Shown here: one piece after another, positions 49,701-61,760 of the stretch
Numbering within the stretch: the stretch's first letter is position 1
How the letters are laid out: the number at the start of each line of letters is the position of its first letter
Source: Apostichopus japonicus
Taxonomy: Eukaryota; Echinodermata; Holothuroidea; Aspidochirotida; Stichopodidae
Length of the DNA: 64,000 bases
Direction: 5' to 3'
NCBI RefSeq assembly: GCF_037975245.1
Contig: NC_092568.1
Coordinates: 16,323,001-16,387,000 of the forward strand
Program-made: the position numbers and the translations under genes
The notes under the pieces: generated by a model
Told to the model about the DNA's origin: nothing
The model's database searches: none
The model's input: only the letters and a program-made list of their open reading frames with translations

Positions 49701-52700
49701 ATGAAAACGTGATGATTAAAGAATAGATATTGATCTTTATTGACAAAATCTCACATGTTCATTTGCCTCCTCGCAAAAGATGTTAAATACATCAGTGTAA
49801 TGGTGATCGATAAATATGGTTGTTTGTTTTACCAATGCGGTTTGCAAATCTGTTCGGAAAATCTGCAGCGGGAGGATGATGGCTCATGCATGGTTGGTTG
49901 TGTGATCAAGTGAAAACAATGTTCACTTCTGGGCTGATCTATGTTAAAATGGTATTCAGGGTACTCCATATCTTTATTCAAATGGTACTTAAGGTACTCA
50001 ATAAAAGAATGGTCAATTGGGATCAAGAAAAAACAGCTTGATATCTCAGTAAATTTGAGTACAAGACTAAGTGTCCATTTGTAGGCTGATCTTTGTTACA
50101 ATGGTATGCATGTAAGGTACTCAATACCTTTGTTAAAATGGTACTCAATAAATGAATTGGCTTAATAGGGATCACCACCAATATTCAGCTTGATATCTCA
50201 GTTATGAGTATAGGACTTTGATATCCATTTTTGAGCTGACCTTTTGAATTGGTACCCAAGGTACTCTAAGGAAAGGTTAATAGGGTTCACCACCAGAACT
50301 TAATCAAGCACAAACTGGTATCGACAAGATTACTTCTGGTCTTTTACAAATGGTGTAAGCAAGCAGCTGTTTGCTCTTCAAAAAATTGTGTTCTCTGTAT
50401 GTTAAATTAAATCTTCATTCAAGACTGACACGATGAGGCCAGCTTTTACATCATGTTCTCACATTATTGGTGTTACCTTTCATTGTACAGCAATTTAACT
50501 ATCATTTACTGTGGTATGAATAATCTGCTAACTTAATAGCAAGATGTCAGTGTGAGCTTTAAGTTCCAGAGTTACAATGTGAAATATTTGTAGTATAAAC
50601 TTAAATCACATCAACTGCAAATTCCATCTCACTTGGTGGGGTTTACATTTGGTCATTAGTCCCCCTCCTCCCTCATCCCCCCCCCAAAAAAAAATTAACC
50701 CAATTGCAAATGTATCAAACCAAACAAAAAACTTGTCATGAAATTTGATATTGCTTTTGAAAGTTCAAGATAATATTAAGATAATATGAATACAGTAAAC
50801 TGCAAAAAAAAAAAAAAAAAAAATTAAGCAGGTCCTTTTTTGAAGTGTGGGAAATGTCAATAATGGCACCTATGCTTGGATGTAAAAACCGCTGACACAC
50901 TCAGGCAGACTATAATTACTGGTATCTGGGAAAATTCAATTCACAGAGATGCTCCCTGCTGATGTGGAGCCAATGTGTGAAAGGTATACTCCAACCATCA
51001 CAGTTATTGAGAAGGCTGTGAAAATTTGCAAATTTGGGAAAGCAAGGCATTTCTCTAGAGGGTAGGGATGGTAGATACGGTGTGTAATTATCCGATTTAA
51101 TTTCGTTTGTGCGATCCATGTACTGTTATGAAAGTGTGTTGCACTTACTTTCTATAATTGAAGCGTTGCCCAAAAGGTAGAATGCAAAAGAAATTGCCAA
51201 TATTTGTGAGAAAGACAAAAAAAGTGGTAACTTCTTGAACATGAAGTACTTACAAATATAACAGAGCTTTTGAATCCAAGCACCCTAAATCAAATAAAAA
51301 CTGCTCAAAGTTAAGGGAAAAATTCTCCCCTATAGACCCCTTTCCCAGGCCACAACATCCACCTTGGAGGGATGCCAAGATGAAGATAATATTGGGGTCA
51401 CCAAGCAAAAAATGTTTGAATACCATTGATTTTGGGTATATATATTCATCACAAAGGATACACATTTTGAGAAGTCATTATTGCATGATGTCGTCGCTTA
51501 CATCTCCCCCCCCCCCCCATTGCACATCTTGTGACAGTTATGCCCTTCTTGCAACAGTTAACCAGCATTGTACATCAAGGACAAAGAAATATAACTAATC
51601 TCACATCCAGTATATTCAGGTAAAGAGTGTTAATTCAAAGGTACCATGAATACTCAAAATTAGTATTACATTGTCACCTACATGATGATAGGTATGCAAG
51701 TATAGAACGTTGCCGGAAGATCTCCATTAACAGATATTTACTTTAGTTTCATTCTGCTAAAAAAATAACATATCAAATTACAGATTGACAGGGAAATTCC
51801 CCAAGCCCTGACATCCTTCAAGATACAGCATACAAGAACAATATTGTCAATAAATTAAATTCCTACCATTCTAACGATGATTTTGATGAAATTTTGTAAA
51901 TAATGACTATATTGGAGGATATAAAGGATCCAAATAACTTTGCATTGTTGAGTGATTTTCAAAGATGTCAACTGATTCTATCAGTACTCCTTATTAAAGC
52001 AACTTAAAGATGTTATCAGTAAATTCTGGTGGATTTGTTCAAAATTTGCTTAAAATGACAAAATTCCAGGAAACCTAACACCCTTAGGTTTAGACAAGTT
52101 GGTACATAAGAGATCATTTGACTTTCATAATCGGACACTTTCCTGGTTACCATTAAGATACCAATGATATTTGAACATATTCTGGACAGTCAGGCTGCAT
52201 TGAAAATATTTTGTTCCTTCCAAGTGGCTGCCATTTTGCTCTGACATATATATGTTATCTCATGAGTTCGACCCATACACCTCATCAATCACCCGATACA
52301 TAACAGAAGGTATTTCAATTTGAAGTTTTTTATAACCAAAGAGGGTATTACCCACCATGATGTTTCTACAGTGAGTGTTGTTTCAGTACTAACGCCCACA
52401 GTAGGAAAATGTTTTGCTTCACTCCAATCAAAACAACCATGACTATATCAAATAGCTTTTAGAAGGAAATCTTATCAATAAAATATTTTACCTGGTGTCA
52501 TAATCACTCAAGTAGGCCTGGTGGGAGAAAACAGTTGACTGTGTATGAATTACCAGTGAGGGGGTGTGGGGGGGGAGGGCAAATCTTTGTGGTGTGAAAT
52601 GCATGTCTGTGATCATCTTAGTGTACAAAAATAGGAGGGAGTGATAGATAGAGTTGAAGTTAACAAATTCAAGCATGATAGATGTTGATTTGCTAAACAA

Positions 52701-55700
52701 TGTGTTAAATATTCAGATCCAGCTTTTGTGCTGAAATGTCAAATTCCTTTTGAAAAATTTCTTGTCAGTACTATTAAGTAATTACATCATTTTTATGACT
52801 ACCAAGTTAATGTAAGTTGCATTCAAAGCTTGCCATTTAGTAGAGGCAAGAGCCAGGGGCTCCACCACCGTTTTTTTTTTACTGATAGGGGTGGGATGGG
52901 GGGGGGGGAAGAAGGGACTAAGAGTTTGGATAAAAAGGAGTGTTCTAAGATGCAAATTGGTGCTATAGTATTGCAACTTTTTGAAACAAAGCAGAATTTT
53001 TGACTGGTTTAGTTATACTGCATGCATGTGTTACATATTTATGTGTTGTACACTAGGAGTCTATATACTATCCTGTCTGCCAGTTTGGTGGATGGTGGTG
53101 GGGGGGGGGGGTTAGGGGGCGGTTGAGCTTCCAATTTTTACTCGGGATGGAGGAGTGGGACTAAAAGTATACATAGTTGTACTCCTGGCTAGAGCAATTC
53201 TTCTTATATTCTAGTGTGCTTTAATTGGTAACTTATAACCTTGTGCACATAATACAGTCACTCACCCTTCCTTTTATTGTGTGTGGAGGCTTTTTTGTCA
53301 GTCTTCCATAATATGTCAATTTTAACATTCTCATCGACAATTTGTGAAATAAGATTTTACTGTTTGATCCTTTTAAAATTGCCATTCTTCTTCTTAACTT
53401 ACAGCAAAGCTAGAGGAATGAACTATAATTTTCCAAAGAAAACAGGTTCAGGCATTGAAAAGCTTCTATCAAATGCTTCAAAGGAAAGCATAGAACTAAT
53501 TCATAAACTCTGTACATATGACTGCGATGAGAGGATATCAGCCAGACAAGCGTTAAGGCATCCGTACTTTAAAGAGTTAAGGTAAGTCACTGCCTTTTCT
53601 GTATTGATTTTTGGCAATTTTTTTTATATAGTTAATGTGATAATAATCCAATTACTAATTTGAATTTATTCATGTTTCAATTCAATTAATCAAGGAAATG
53701 TTACATCTTTCGATAATTTGCATTCCTTTCCTATTATCATCATTAATATAACAGTGTCTGCAAGAAATAAATGGGAACTATTGAGTGTCTTGCTGTTAAT
53801 GACTTCATAATGAACTAACAGTTAGTGGAAACATCCAGGGGGTTGAAGTAAGCCTTTTTGTTGGCAAACTGCGATCTTATTTTGAGTACTGTACATACTC
53901 AGTAGACTTTAGAATTTGCCAGAAATTAGCCAACAAAAAGTTTTAAAAAAAACTGCTTGCATTTAGCATACAATTTATATTAAGGTATTGGGTATGTAAG
54001 CACTGAATGTATCGTTAGTGAAAGAGAATTTACTATAATAATAGAACCATGCCTACTTTAAGTATGAGTATTGTCAAACATGGGATAGGTACACTGTATG
54101 AGCATTTCGAAAGATTCAACAAAAGCAGTTTAAAGTGACATGGTATCTGTGCCCCTCTGTGCCCCTCCTTGAAAGTTTGAAACTAGGACAATTTAAACTG
54201 TCATGTATGAAACCCTCGTGAATGCATTTTATGAAAAAGCATTGTAAAATGGCTTGCATATTAGGTTTTAATCAATGAAGATTTAGTTCAAACTGAAAAT
54301 TAAGGTTAGGCTTATGAAGTTAGGATTTCTCAGATTCTCATTTAGTTGATGGGATGTTGCTGATGGGATGTTGCTATAGTTTTGATCAGTTTTCTCTCCT
54401 TTTAATTTTTTTTTTCTGCCCTAAATCTGTAGGGATCTCTGTCCTGTCACAGGCTATTATGTTGGGACTTCACTCAATTTCTGTTCTTTGTTATACTTTT
54501 CTGCTAATGTCATTTTCAACTCGAAAGGTTTCTCTGTTATCACTTTCTTCAATTTCATCATGGCTTGCAAGTAATTCATTTGTTGCCATAGCGACCATTT
54601 ACCCTGTCTTTCTTTTGAGTGCTAGCTTTGACGTACTTTCATCGGATTTTACCTCAAAGCTTTATTCACTTCAGTTTTGCACGTTGAGGGGCCAAATTGA
54701 CAGAAAGTTGCACGTGAATGCCTAAAGCTTAACCTAGGGACGAACATATTCCTCCGAGTCTTCTAGTTGTGTGTATGCGTATGTGTGTGTGTCTGGTTTG
54801 AAGTGATTAGCACTGATCTAATAGGACTTTGACTGTCCTTCTTTGGACCATCTCAATATCTTGTGGTTGATTACTGTGTGTTTTTCCTGTTTTTATAATT
54901 CCTTGTGTACACTTTGTATTTGATAAGCAAGAGGGGATTACAGTTCATCAGTAGTTAAGTTTTTGGCATTTTGAAGTGACTGAACTGGAAGCTTTTAGGC
55001 TGCAGGAGATCAGATACTTGCATCCAATGATCACCAGTAGACCCACTGTCTGCTCCGCTCTCCTAAAGGCAACAAAACTTAAAGAACCATCAAAGGTGGA
55101 GAACAGAGCAGTCAACGTCTGTTGGCAAAATTGTTTAGAAATGCCAGGCAGGATAAATTGTTTTGTCTGTGAATAGTCTGGGTTTGGTATGAGTTGACAG
55201 GGATATGCTTTCAGATCTAGGAGAGAGATAGAGAGACAGAGTACCTGTGATTGGTTATTCAAGGTTGTCACCTGATTCTACGTAGGATGTGCCAGTTACT
55301 ATGTTACTGCATTGTTTGGATCATGTTGAGAGGAACATGAATACATCCAACGTCATGTTTCGTTAGACGGGAGGTAGCGAAGCTTTGAATTAATTCAGAG
55401 GAATTGGAAAGAATCAAAATCGCTTGGATCGATTCTCAGATGGAATCTACAGGATCAGCAAAACAATAACCTTTGAATAAGTGTGCTGTGGCCTGCTTTT
55501 GACATCTACTGTACTGGGCGTGGAAATCCCTTTTTATTCGTGTTTTCAGGAAATTTCCAGATTTATTGACAAGAGAATGAGCTTCATTTGAGGGTTACTC
55601 GGACAGATCTGCCGCAGATAATCCAGTGAGATTGCTAGCAAAGGCACAATCTGTAGCTATCCCTGTGGAGTTCTGTCTGTGCATTTAACTTAATCATCTA

Positions 55701-58700
55701 CAGTAATACTTGCAACTGCAACTTTAGAGAAAAAATGTACTTTTTTGTGTTGAATAATTTGAAATGGGCCCCTCAGCTCAATCTAAGAGGGAACTTGTCT
55801 TGGATCTGAAAATGAGTAGAGGTTTTAGGATGGCTCCAGATGTTAATATTTTATCCTTATATCAAAGGTATGATTGATGTTTTTATAAATTGTGTAACCT
55901 ATCCATAGAGAATTGTCACATATTTGTTGCTTTGTTATTTTGTTTCCTTAACATTTCTCTTTTATACATACTGGTGGGGGTATTTTTTCAAGAATGGAGG
56001 TAAATTTTTTGGTCTTTAAATTCAATTGGAACATGACATATTTCTACATGTAATGGTTGACTTGGACCTATTACTCTTGAATTTCTGGTCTTCACTGTCT
56101 TGCAATGAATTATTTTTCCTTGATGTTGTATTTGGAACAAGATTTCAGGATGGTAACCTTTGCAACATGATTAGAATTACGTTGAAGTGTTTTACGATGC
56201 AACAGTTATCACATTGTTTTTTTTTCTCTTCTTTTCCCCCACGGTAGAGATGCAGATAAAAGAAAACAATTAGTAAAAGCTGAGAAGAAAGAGGATAACA
56301 CTGACAAGTCATCTACGGTATCCGGGGAAACGGCAAAGGCTAACAACATGGTCAGCAAAGATAACGATCCTAGCATTAATCAGAATCCACACAGGAGACG
56401 GGTAAGTCGATTCTGTTTAAGAAGAATGAGATGATATGAAAGAGCTGAGCAACATTAGCTCACCAACTGTTCTCATCTTCCTGGTGTGAAGGGGTCGGGG
56501 AGGGATTGAAATTGAGGAGGGGGATGGGGGAAGACAATGAACCTCCCCCCTTGCCTCAAAGCAAAACTGAACCAGCTTACTTTGTGTTTAAGCATTTTGC
56601 GGAATGTTAGCTTTGTACCTCCCAAATGTCTTTTTGAATGACATTCAGTCAAATTGAATAGTCATCATTAAACCCCCCTCCCATTTTCCACCTCTCCCCC
56701 CCCACCCATTTGTTGTTCACTTTTACCAAATTTGAACATGCCAAGGATGTCAAAGCTTTCTGGAGGTTCTGACCCTCCAAATTCCGGTCAGACAAGGAAT
56801 ACTGTTGAATGATGCAGTTATCTTAAGTGTAAAGTTAGAAGAAAACGATGATTATGTTCCATTTTGGCGATGGTTGTAATCTGGTTAAAACAAAATCAAA
56901 GAAAATCTCAAGAGAGAGAGAGCCACCAATAAATGAAAAGATATGTTTTATACTTTCATAATTTGTCATCAAAATTAAGGTATTTCAAGTTAACTGAAGG
57001 GCACCAATGTTGTGTATTAAGTTAGATCATATGACATCTACAGATAAATGCTACATCCAATTTAGTAGTTTAGAATTGATTTTGTTTAAAGAAGCATTTT
57101 ACAAGCATTTTTGGAAACATTGTCATAAATTTGCATCAATAAGACATAACTGTCTCTTGTTCTAGCTACTACACAGATAGAATATACAGAGCTCCTTTTA
57201 AAGACATGTTCCCACAATTTACCTATATGACACTAATCTACTGGTTACTTTTTGCTCGAGTCAACCTACTTTCCTGGAAACTTGTTTTAAATTCATTCTA
57301 ATGACAAAATCAGTGCCTTTAGGAAAGAAAATCAATAAGAAGACCGTCAAAGTGAGATTAGTTTTCTGTCATTCTGTTTGTAATTCTCACAAACAAGATT
57401 GGAACACTAATTAAATAAATAGCTGCGATAGTATAGTACAGCTGAATGCTACAATTTTTACTCACTCTTTTATAAAAAAGAATCTGTTTCTTTCATTTCG
57501 TACCTAAAAACACTTTCTGAGTTCCATCGGCTGCTGAAAATGTTATACAAAGTGAAATACATCTTTCAATATTTAAGAAAAATCATACATGTGCAAGCAA
57601 TTGGAAATGACTGAGTTAGCAAGAAGTTAAATTTTGTTTTTGCAGCATACTTAGAGACAAGTACTTAATTTTGAGCATGCTGACATTTCAACATAGATAC
57701 GTCTCTAGTAATATAATTGTAATATAGCCACATATCCCAGGTACTGTGGGAACTATTATGATATCTCTGGAAACAACATAGTTCCTAACAAAACAAAGTT
57801 TACGTGGGGTTGGGGGGGGGGGGGTCATTTGCACAGGGCTATAAAAACAGATAAAGCATCTGAATAACTTTTTTTCCCCCATTTTTCTGAAGAAACTTAG
57901 TAACAGAAAAGAATAAGTAGAAATAGAAACATACTTTAGGTGGGGTATTTTTGCACAGGGTAAAGAACATAGCATCTTAATAATAATTTCCCCCTGTTTT
58001 TGGAAGAATTTATTAACAGAAAGGAATAAGTTGAACATGCCTACTGATTAGGTGTAACTACTATGTTTTTACCAAATTCATCGCCCAGAAGTAAATGTTT
58101 TTAGTTCATTTTATATTTCTCTTGGGCCTGCTGATTGGGAAATATATTGCAATATTATCAACAGTGTTAGTCTTCAGAGATTCTTGGAATTCTTAAACAG
58201 CAGCTGTTTCCATGTATCTCAGTGGTTATTCATCACTGCATTTTCCCTGCCTGGGATTTGAGGAAATGTTATTAGTCCCATATATGCAGGTAGCAAAGCT
58301 AAATACTTCATATCTTAAGTCAGGTATGAATTTATTATACTTGTTATTGTGCCATATATTTGGGGGAAGATATTAATAAATTTACTTGGCTTTCTCACTT
58401 ACCTGTCTCAAACAACTGCACTCTTGATATTGTACCTGAAAAGCTTTGAATTTCACTGGGCAGAACTTATTAATTTACCTAATATGAAATTGAAGATATT
58501 CTTAATGATTATTGCATACAGCTTTACACATCATGTAATTCAATCATGACATCATATCATGTTATACATCCAAAGATAATGTATTTACATTATGTGACAG
58601 CACATTTCACACTGGTTTACCTACACTACAATAGTATTATTGTAATTAAACCATGTTACATGTTGTAATTTCAACAGGTGGTTAGTTGCATTTCACTAAT

Positions 58701-61320
58701 GTGAACCATACATTCCCCAAGGTTAATAGAACGAAATAGTGTATGTTCACAAGAAAGTCAAAATTATTTTACTGCATTTCTCTCATACACAATCTGCAAT
58801 TCTTACATGAAAAGAAGGCTAGGCCTACCAATGGCTACTATGAAAGTACTGGAAGGCTTAATAGGCCTAGAGGAATGATATGCATAAAAAGAAGCTTGCA
58901 CTTTAGTGATGAATAATAAGTCTGTTAATTGCATCACTAACTCAACAATAGTTTATAGTTTGCACAATTGTATTTTATGTTGAAGGAGCTGGTATTACTG
59001 CAAATGCGTTCAAAGACTTTTCTGTAAAATTGATAAATAAATGAAAAAATTTATGCCATCTATCTGTAGAAATTATACCTTTTGTAATGATCTTTTTGTG
59101 TCTTTTCATATTTCAGAGGAGAGGGAAAAAGGCCTTGGAGACAGAGAACACTTACCATGGGTCATTATTACCAAAAGTGCCCCAAAGCAAAATTATTTCT
59201 CACAATATCTCCAACTACCCTGTCACAACTTTCCCATCTTCAACCAACTTTCCCAAGATACACAATGGGCCGTCCATGTTACCAAGTATAGCCAATACGC
59301 ATTATAACAAGCACCATGCAGGAATGAAAAAGGTAAGCAATTTTATCCAGTGTTTGAAGTTTAGTAAAATATGAGATGAGATGGTTGCAATTGGCTAGAA
59401 TCGTTTAATAATTATATTATCACAAATTCTACTGCATTGACTTGTTAAAAAATGTTGTTTTGTTCTTTCTTCTCAAACCTTGCTGCTAACGGAGCATCGG
59501 TTAAAGAATAACAAAATAAGAATATCATAAATAATCATAATGTGGGCATTGATCATATATTTGATGTTTCCTGAAGGTTCACAAATGTGTAGGCTATTTG
59601 GTCCTATAGATAACTGGAATCTAGAAAACCAAAGGTAGTATTTGGTTCCATTTGTAGATGTAATAGAAAGTTGTATTTACTTCTATCTATTCACAATTAA
59701 ATATGGGTTAATTTGACCTAATTAAGTTTTGGTTTATCTTTGATTTAACATATGGACCCTTTAGTAGAAATACAATGTTTGTGTTCAATAGCAGAAATTT
59801 TTGGAGAGATCCATACTGATTTTTGAATAATGAAAAAAAAATTATTTGCAAATGTCTTGATCTGCACTACATACATTATTTCCATAGGAAACAAAATATT
59901 GCATTTTCACCACTCCCCTCCCCTATCACTTGTCTTGATGTGCTGTAAAGGTTAACCAAACAGTAGACACATTAAAAGTCTTTTATGATATCAATATTTA
60001 AACAAAATCCTTTTAAAAGATACTCAAATGACAATATTCCAGTGACCTTTAACTGTTCAACAATTATCTTAAAATAAATTTAAATAAAGAAAGAAAGAAC
60101 TTAAGCAAGCCAATATCTCTTGTCTCTGGGAAATAGTGGAGTAGTATTCCCAGGATTACAACAGAGTACTTGAGAAGTGTTAGGCTGTAGAGCAGATTAA
60201 TCGGAGACACCATTAGACTGATAAGGTTTCAGATATTTGGTCTACACATTGGAGTTGTTATGTCTGAGAATTCTCTTACCACTGTGGATTTTCTAAGAGG
60301 ATCATTTTCGGAATTGGTATGGCATGTTGTCATGTTCTGTCAACTGATTCCAACTAGTCATGTATAAGAACTAATTAAATTCAGGCAGGAAAGAATTGGA
60401 GTAAGAGGATGAGGCGGGGTGTCTACCAGGAGGAGAAGGAAGACCGAAAGTTGAGTGAAATGAGATTGGTGTAAGGGAATGTTTGAATAAGTTCAAAATG
60501 GCGGTATTGTTTTATTGTCTGTTAGGTGGGGGAGAAATGTTAAAAAAAAAATACAGAAATCAAACGGGTTGAAATTGACAAAATGTACCGATAAAATTAA
60601 AAAAAAACTGGACCACGAATAATGATGAAGAACTTTAATTGCAAGTGAAACAAAAGTTGATGAAAGATTTTATCACTGTGGTACATTCAAGACTGACATT
60701 ATCAAAAACATAATTTAGAATATGATGTAGAATTCAGTGACAGCACAAAGGCATCCATGATGTTTAATTTTACCATCTCTCCAACTGCGAACTGTTGTAT
60801 AACATTGAGGGTTAGAGACTATGGGGGATGTGGAAGGTAAGAAACCAGAAAAAAAGTTAATTTAAAATATAACCCCATTGAAATGGACAGATAGCTCATA
60901 ACATGGCTTTATGATTTTCAAAAACTCTTTTGACAATTATAGAGGATATTCTTTCATGGCACAGCATTTGTATGGATCATTGGGTTTTACACTGTCACCA
61001 TAGTAGGACTGACTCGGGGGGGGGGGGGGGGGGTGACCATGTCTATTTCATCGAATGTGTCTTTCTTCAGGCAGGAGGAAGGAAAGATTTGTACTTTGTC
61101 AGAGCAACTGCCAAGATAAAAATGTTGGGCGTTTCAATTGATCAAACGTTTGTAAATATGCAATATCACACTGTTCTAGATGCCAACAGCTCATTACGAT
61201 AGTAGCAATTGTTTGCATTTCTTATATTTTACTCAGAGTTACCAGCCCCCAAGTAAGAATGTGTATGGCCATTACCAGCTTCCCTCCATACATCACAAAA
61301 ATAAAGAGGATCACTTCTGA
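30771..61320 (+). CDS. MOK: MOK protein kinase (13 coding exons, 440 residues)
   Basis: Joined coding exons: 30771-30777, 31507-31621, 34931-35020, 36011-36081, 42391-42469, 43329-43377, 44521-44606, 46203-46295, 47730-47831, 53405-53581, 56248-56401, 59117-59332, 61237-61320. All introns are GT-AG and the phases fit throughout (1323 nt with stop). The protein starts MHKYRMLGKKGEGTF. The kinase domain spans about residues 4-286, with Gly loop G8-G13, ATP-binding Lys33, C-helix Glu50, HRDVKPEN (126-133, catalytic Asp128), DFG 145-147, an ERK-like TEY (159-161) and APE 169-171. The motif stretch SCRSVYSKQPYTEYISTRWY and the tail (LPKVPQSK, YGHYQLPSI) match human MOK (419 residues). MOK belongs to the CMGC/RCK family with MAK and CILK1, kinases tied to ciliary length and intraflagellar transport. 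No catalytic residue is missing, so the gene looks intact. The Lys/Asp/Asn-rich tail (290-440) is poorly conserved, so exons 11-13 are less certain than 2-10. Confidence 0.95.
31507..31621 (+). CDS. MOK: MOK exon 2
   Basis: Acceptor CTACAG, donor GTAATG. It encodes the Gly loop (GKKGEGTFSEV) and the VAIK-equivalent YACKRMK. Confidence 0.95.
31622..34930 (+). other. MOK intron 2
   Basis: It contains a two-copy 176-bp tandem duplication (32854-33201) and AT-rich microsatellites (34527-34563, 34691-34760). No other gene seen. Confidence 0.8.
32854..33201. repeat. 176-bp tandem duplication in MOK intron 2
   Basis: Two nearly identical copies start at 32854 (CAGTGCCATTGTTCCTG) and 33030 (CAGTGACATTGTTCCTG). 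They differ by a few substitutions and a short indel, so the duplication is recent. Confidence 0.92.
34931..35020 (+). CDS. MOK: MOK exon 3
   Basis: Acceptor TTTACAG, donor GTAAGT. It encodes LEQVNNLREIQAMRRL (C-helix with Glu50) and PHANILQLVEVI. Confidence 0.95.
36011..36081 (+). CDS. MOK: MOK exon 4
   Basis: Acceptor TTGCCAG, donor GTAAGT. It encodes EKKSGHLSLVCELMEMNIYE, the hinge region. Confidence 0.95.
36082..42390 (+). other. MOK intron 4
   Basis: At 6.3 kb the longest intron. It holds the ~50-bp minisatellite at 36640-37352, a C-rich tract at 38491-38515, a G-run at 42080-42095 and a hairpin-forming inverted repeat near 41604-41649 (ACCATGGAGCTATA and TATAGCTTCATGGT). No other gene seen. 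Confidence 0.75.
36640..37352. repeat. ~50-bp minisatellite in MOK intron 4
   Basis: About 14 imperfect copies of a unit containing TGCCACTGTTGTATAGTAGC then TTGTGTGGACAGATTTTGCT. Unit length varies from about 44 to 58 bp. Confidence 0.92.
42391..42469 (+). CDS. MOK: MOK exon 5
   Basis: Acceptor TTTTCAG, donor GTAAGA. It encodes RRHYLPEFKVKSYMYQLLKS followed by LDHMH, leading into the catalytic loop. Confidence 0.94.
43329..43377 (+). CDS. MOK: MOK exon 6
   Basis: Acceptor TCTCTTAG, donor GTATGT. This 49-nt exon encodes NGIFHRDVKPENILVK, the catalytic loop with Asp128. Confidence 0.95.
44521..44606 (+). CDS. MOK: MOK exon 7
   Basis: Acceptor TCTTGCAG, donor GTAAGC. It encodes the DFG motif and the activation loop with TEY (ADFGSCRSVYSKQPYTEYIS). 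Confidence 0.96.
46203..46295 (+). CDS. MOK: MOK exon 8
   Basis: Acceptor GATTGTCAG, donor GTCAGT. It encodes YRAPECLLTDGFYTYKMDLW and SVGCVFFEVL (APE motif and helix F). Confidence 0.96.
46505..46945. repeat. ~133-bp tandem repeat in MOK intron 8
   Basis: Three to four diverged copies. TTCCCACTTCTGACACCATG recurs at about 46567, 46702 and 46834, and TGTGTATTTACTGG recurs at its matching offset. Confidence 0.85.
47730..47831 (+). CDS. MOK: MOK exon 9
   Basis: Acceptor CTCCTCTAG, donor GTAAGT. It encodes LHPLFPGANEVDQIAKIHDV and MGTPDDVVMNKF, the CMGC-type segment of the C-lobe. Confidence 0.95.
47832..53404 (+). other. MOK intron 9
   Basis: 5.6 kb without a second gene. It holds a diverged ~140-bp repeat at 49920-50290 (landmarks AATGGTACTCAATA and CAGCTTGATATCTCAGT), a poly-A run at about 50803-50822, and poly-C/G runs near 50661, 51508, 52895 and 53099. 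Confidence 0.75.
53405..53581 (+). CDS. MOK: MOK exon 10
   Basis: Acceptor CTTACAG, donor GTAAGT. It encodes ARGMNYNFPKKTGSGIEKLL through DERISARQALRHPYFKEL, the end of the kinase domain. Confidence 0.95.
56248..56401 (+). CDS. MOK: MOK exon 11
   Basis: Acceptor CACGGTAG, donor GTAAGT. It encodes a charged tail segment (DADKRKQLVKAEKKEDN and on to NPHRRR). The call rests on splice sites and phase continuity; sequence conservation here is low. Confidence 0.85.
57803..58040. repeat. ~122-bp two-copy repeat in MOK intron 11
   Basis: TTTGCACAGGG recurs at about 57828 and 57950. It is followed by matching CATCT(G/T)AATAA, CCCC and AACAGAAA(A/G)GAATAAGT blocks. Confidence 0.75.
59117..59332 (+). 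CDS. MOK: MOK exon 12
   Basis: Acceptor ATTTCAG, donor GTAAGC, phase 0 at both ends. It encodes a Ser/Pro/Asn-rich tail segment including LPKVPQSKIISHNISNYPVT and MLPSIANTHY, resembling the 'LPKLKLSGV' part of human MOK. Confidence 0.88.
61237..61320 (+). CDS. MOK: MOK exon 13 (terminal)
   Basis: Acceptor TTACTCAG, in frame with exon 12. It encodes SYQPPSKNVYGHYQLPSIHH and ends KNKEDHF with TGA at 61318-61320. YGHYQLPSI parallels QCRLPTI near the end of human MOK. Confidence 0.85.
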   Translation, partial: SYQPPSKNVYGHYQLPSIHHKNKEDHF

Positions 61321-61760
61321 AGTGAGTGCAGCTCCAGTTACTTCAGAAAGAGGCTACTCCAGAAAGTAATCTCAGCGAGTCACTTTGTAAAGTGGCTGCT
61401 CGGGGTACTTTAGACGGTGGATGCTCCTGTGACTTCTGCTCTTAGCTGCTCAACTAACTTCAAGAGAGTGACTGCTCCGGGAGTAACTGCTGAAAGAGGC
61501 TACTCCAGAAGACAATCTCACCGAGTAACTTGTGGCTGTTCCAGGTACTTTACACGGTGGATGCTCGTGTGACTGCTGATCTTAGCTGCTCAACTAACTT
61601 CTAGAGAATGACTGCTCCTGTAGTTACTTCTGAAAGAGGCTACTCCAGAAGTTAATTTCACCGAGTAACTTCGTAAAGTGGCTGCTCCAGGTGGATGCTC
61701 GTGTGACTTCTGATCTGAGCTGCTCAACTAACTTCTAGAGAGTGACTGCTCCGGTAGTTT
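61321..61760. repeat. ~140-bp tandem repeat directly after the MOK stop codon
   Basis: Three copies plus a partial fourth start at about 61321, 61467, 61607 and 61741. Shared landmarks are AGTGACTGCTCC, GAAAGAGGCTACTCCAGAA and TTAGCTGCTCAACTAACTTC. They lie at the start of the presumed 3' UTR. Confidence 0.9.

Noticed and set aside
54354-54725. 123-codon open frame in MOK intron 10
   Set aside because: Composition is that of T-rich intron sequence (Leu/Ser/Phe), with no domain, no splice context and no homologue I recognise.
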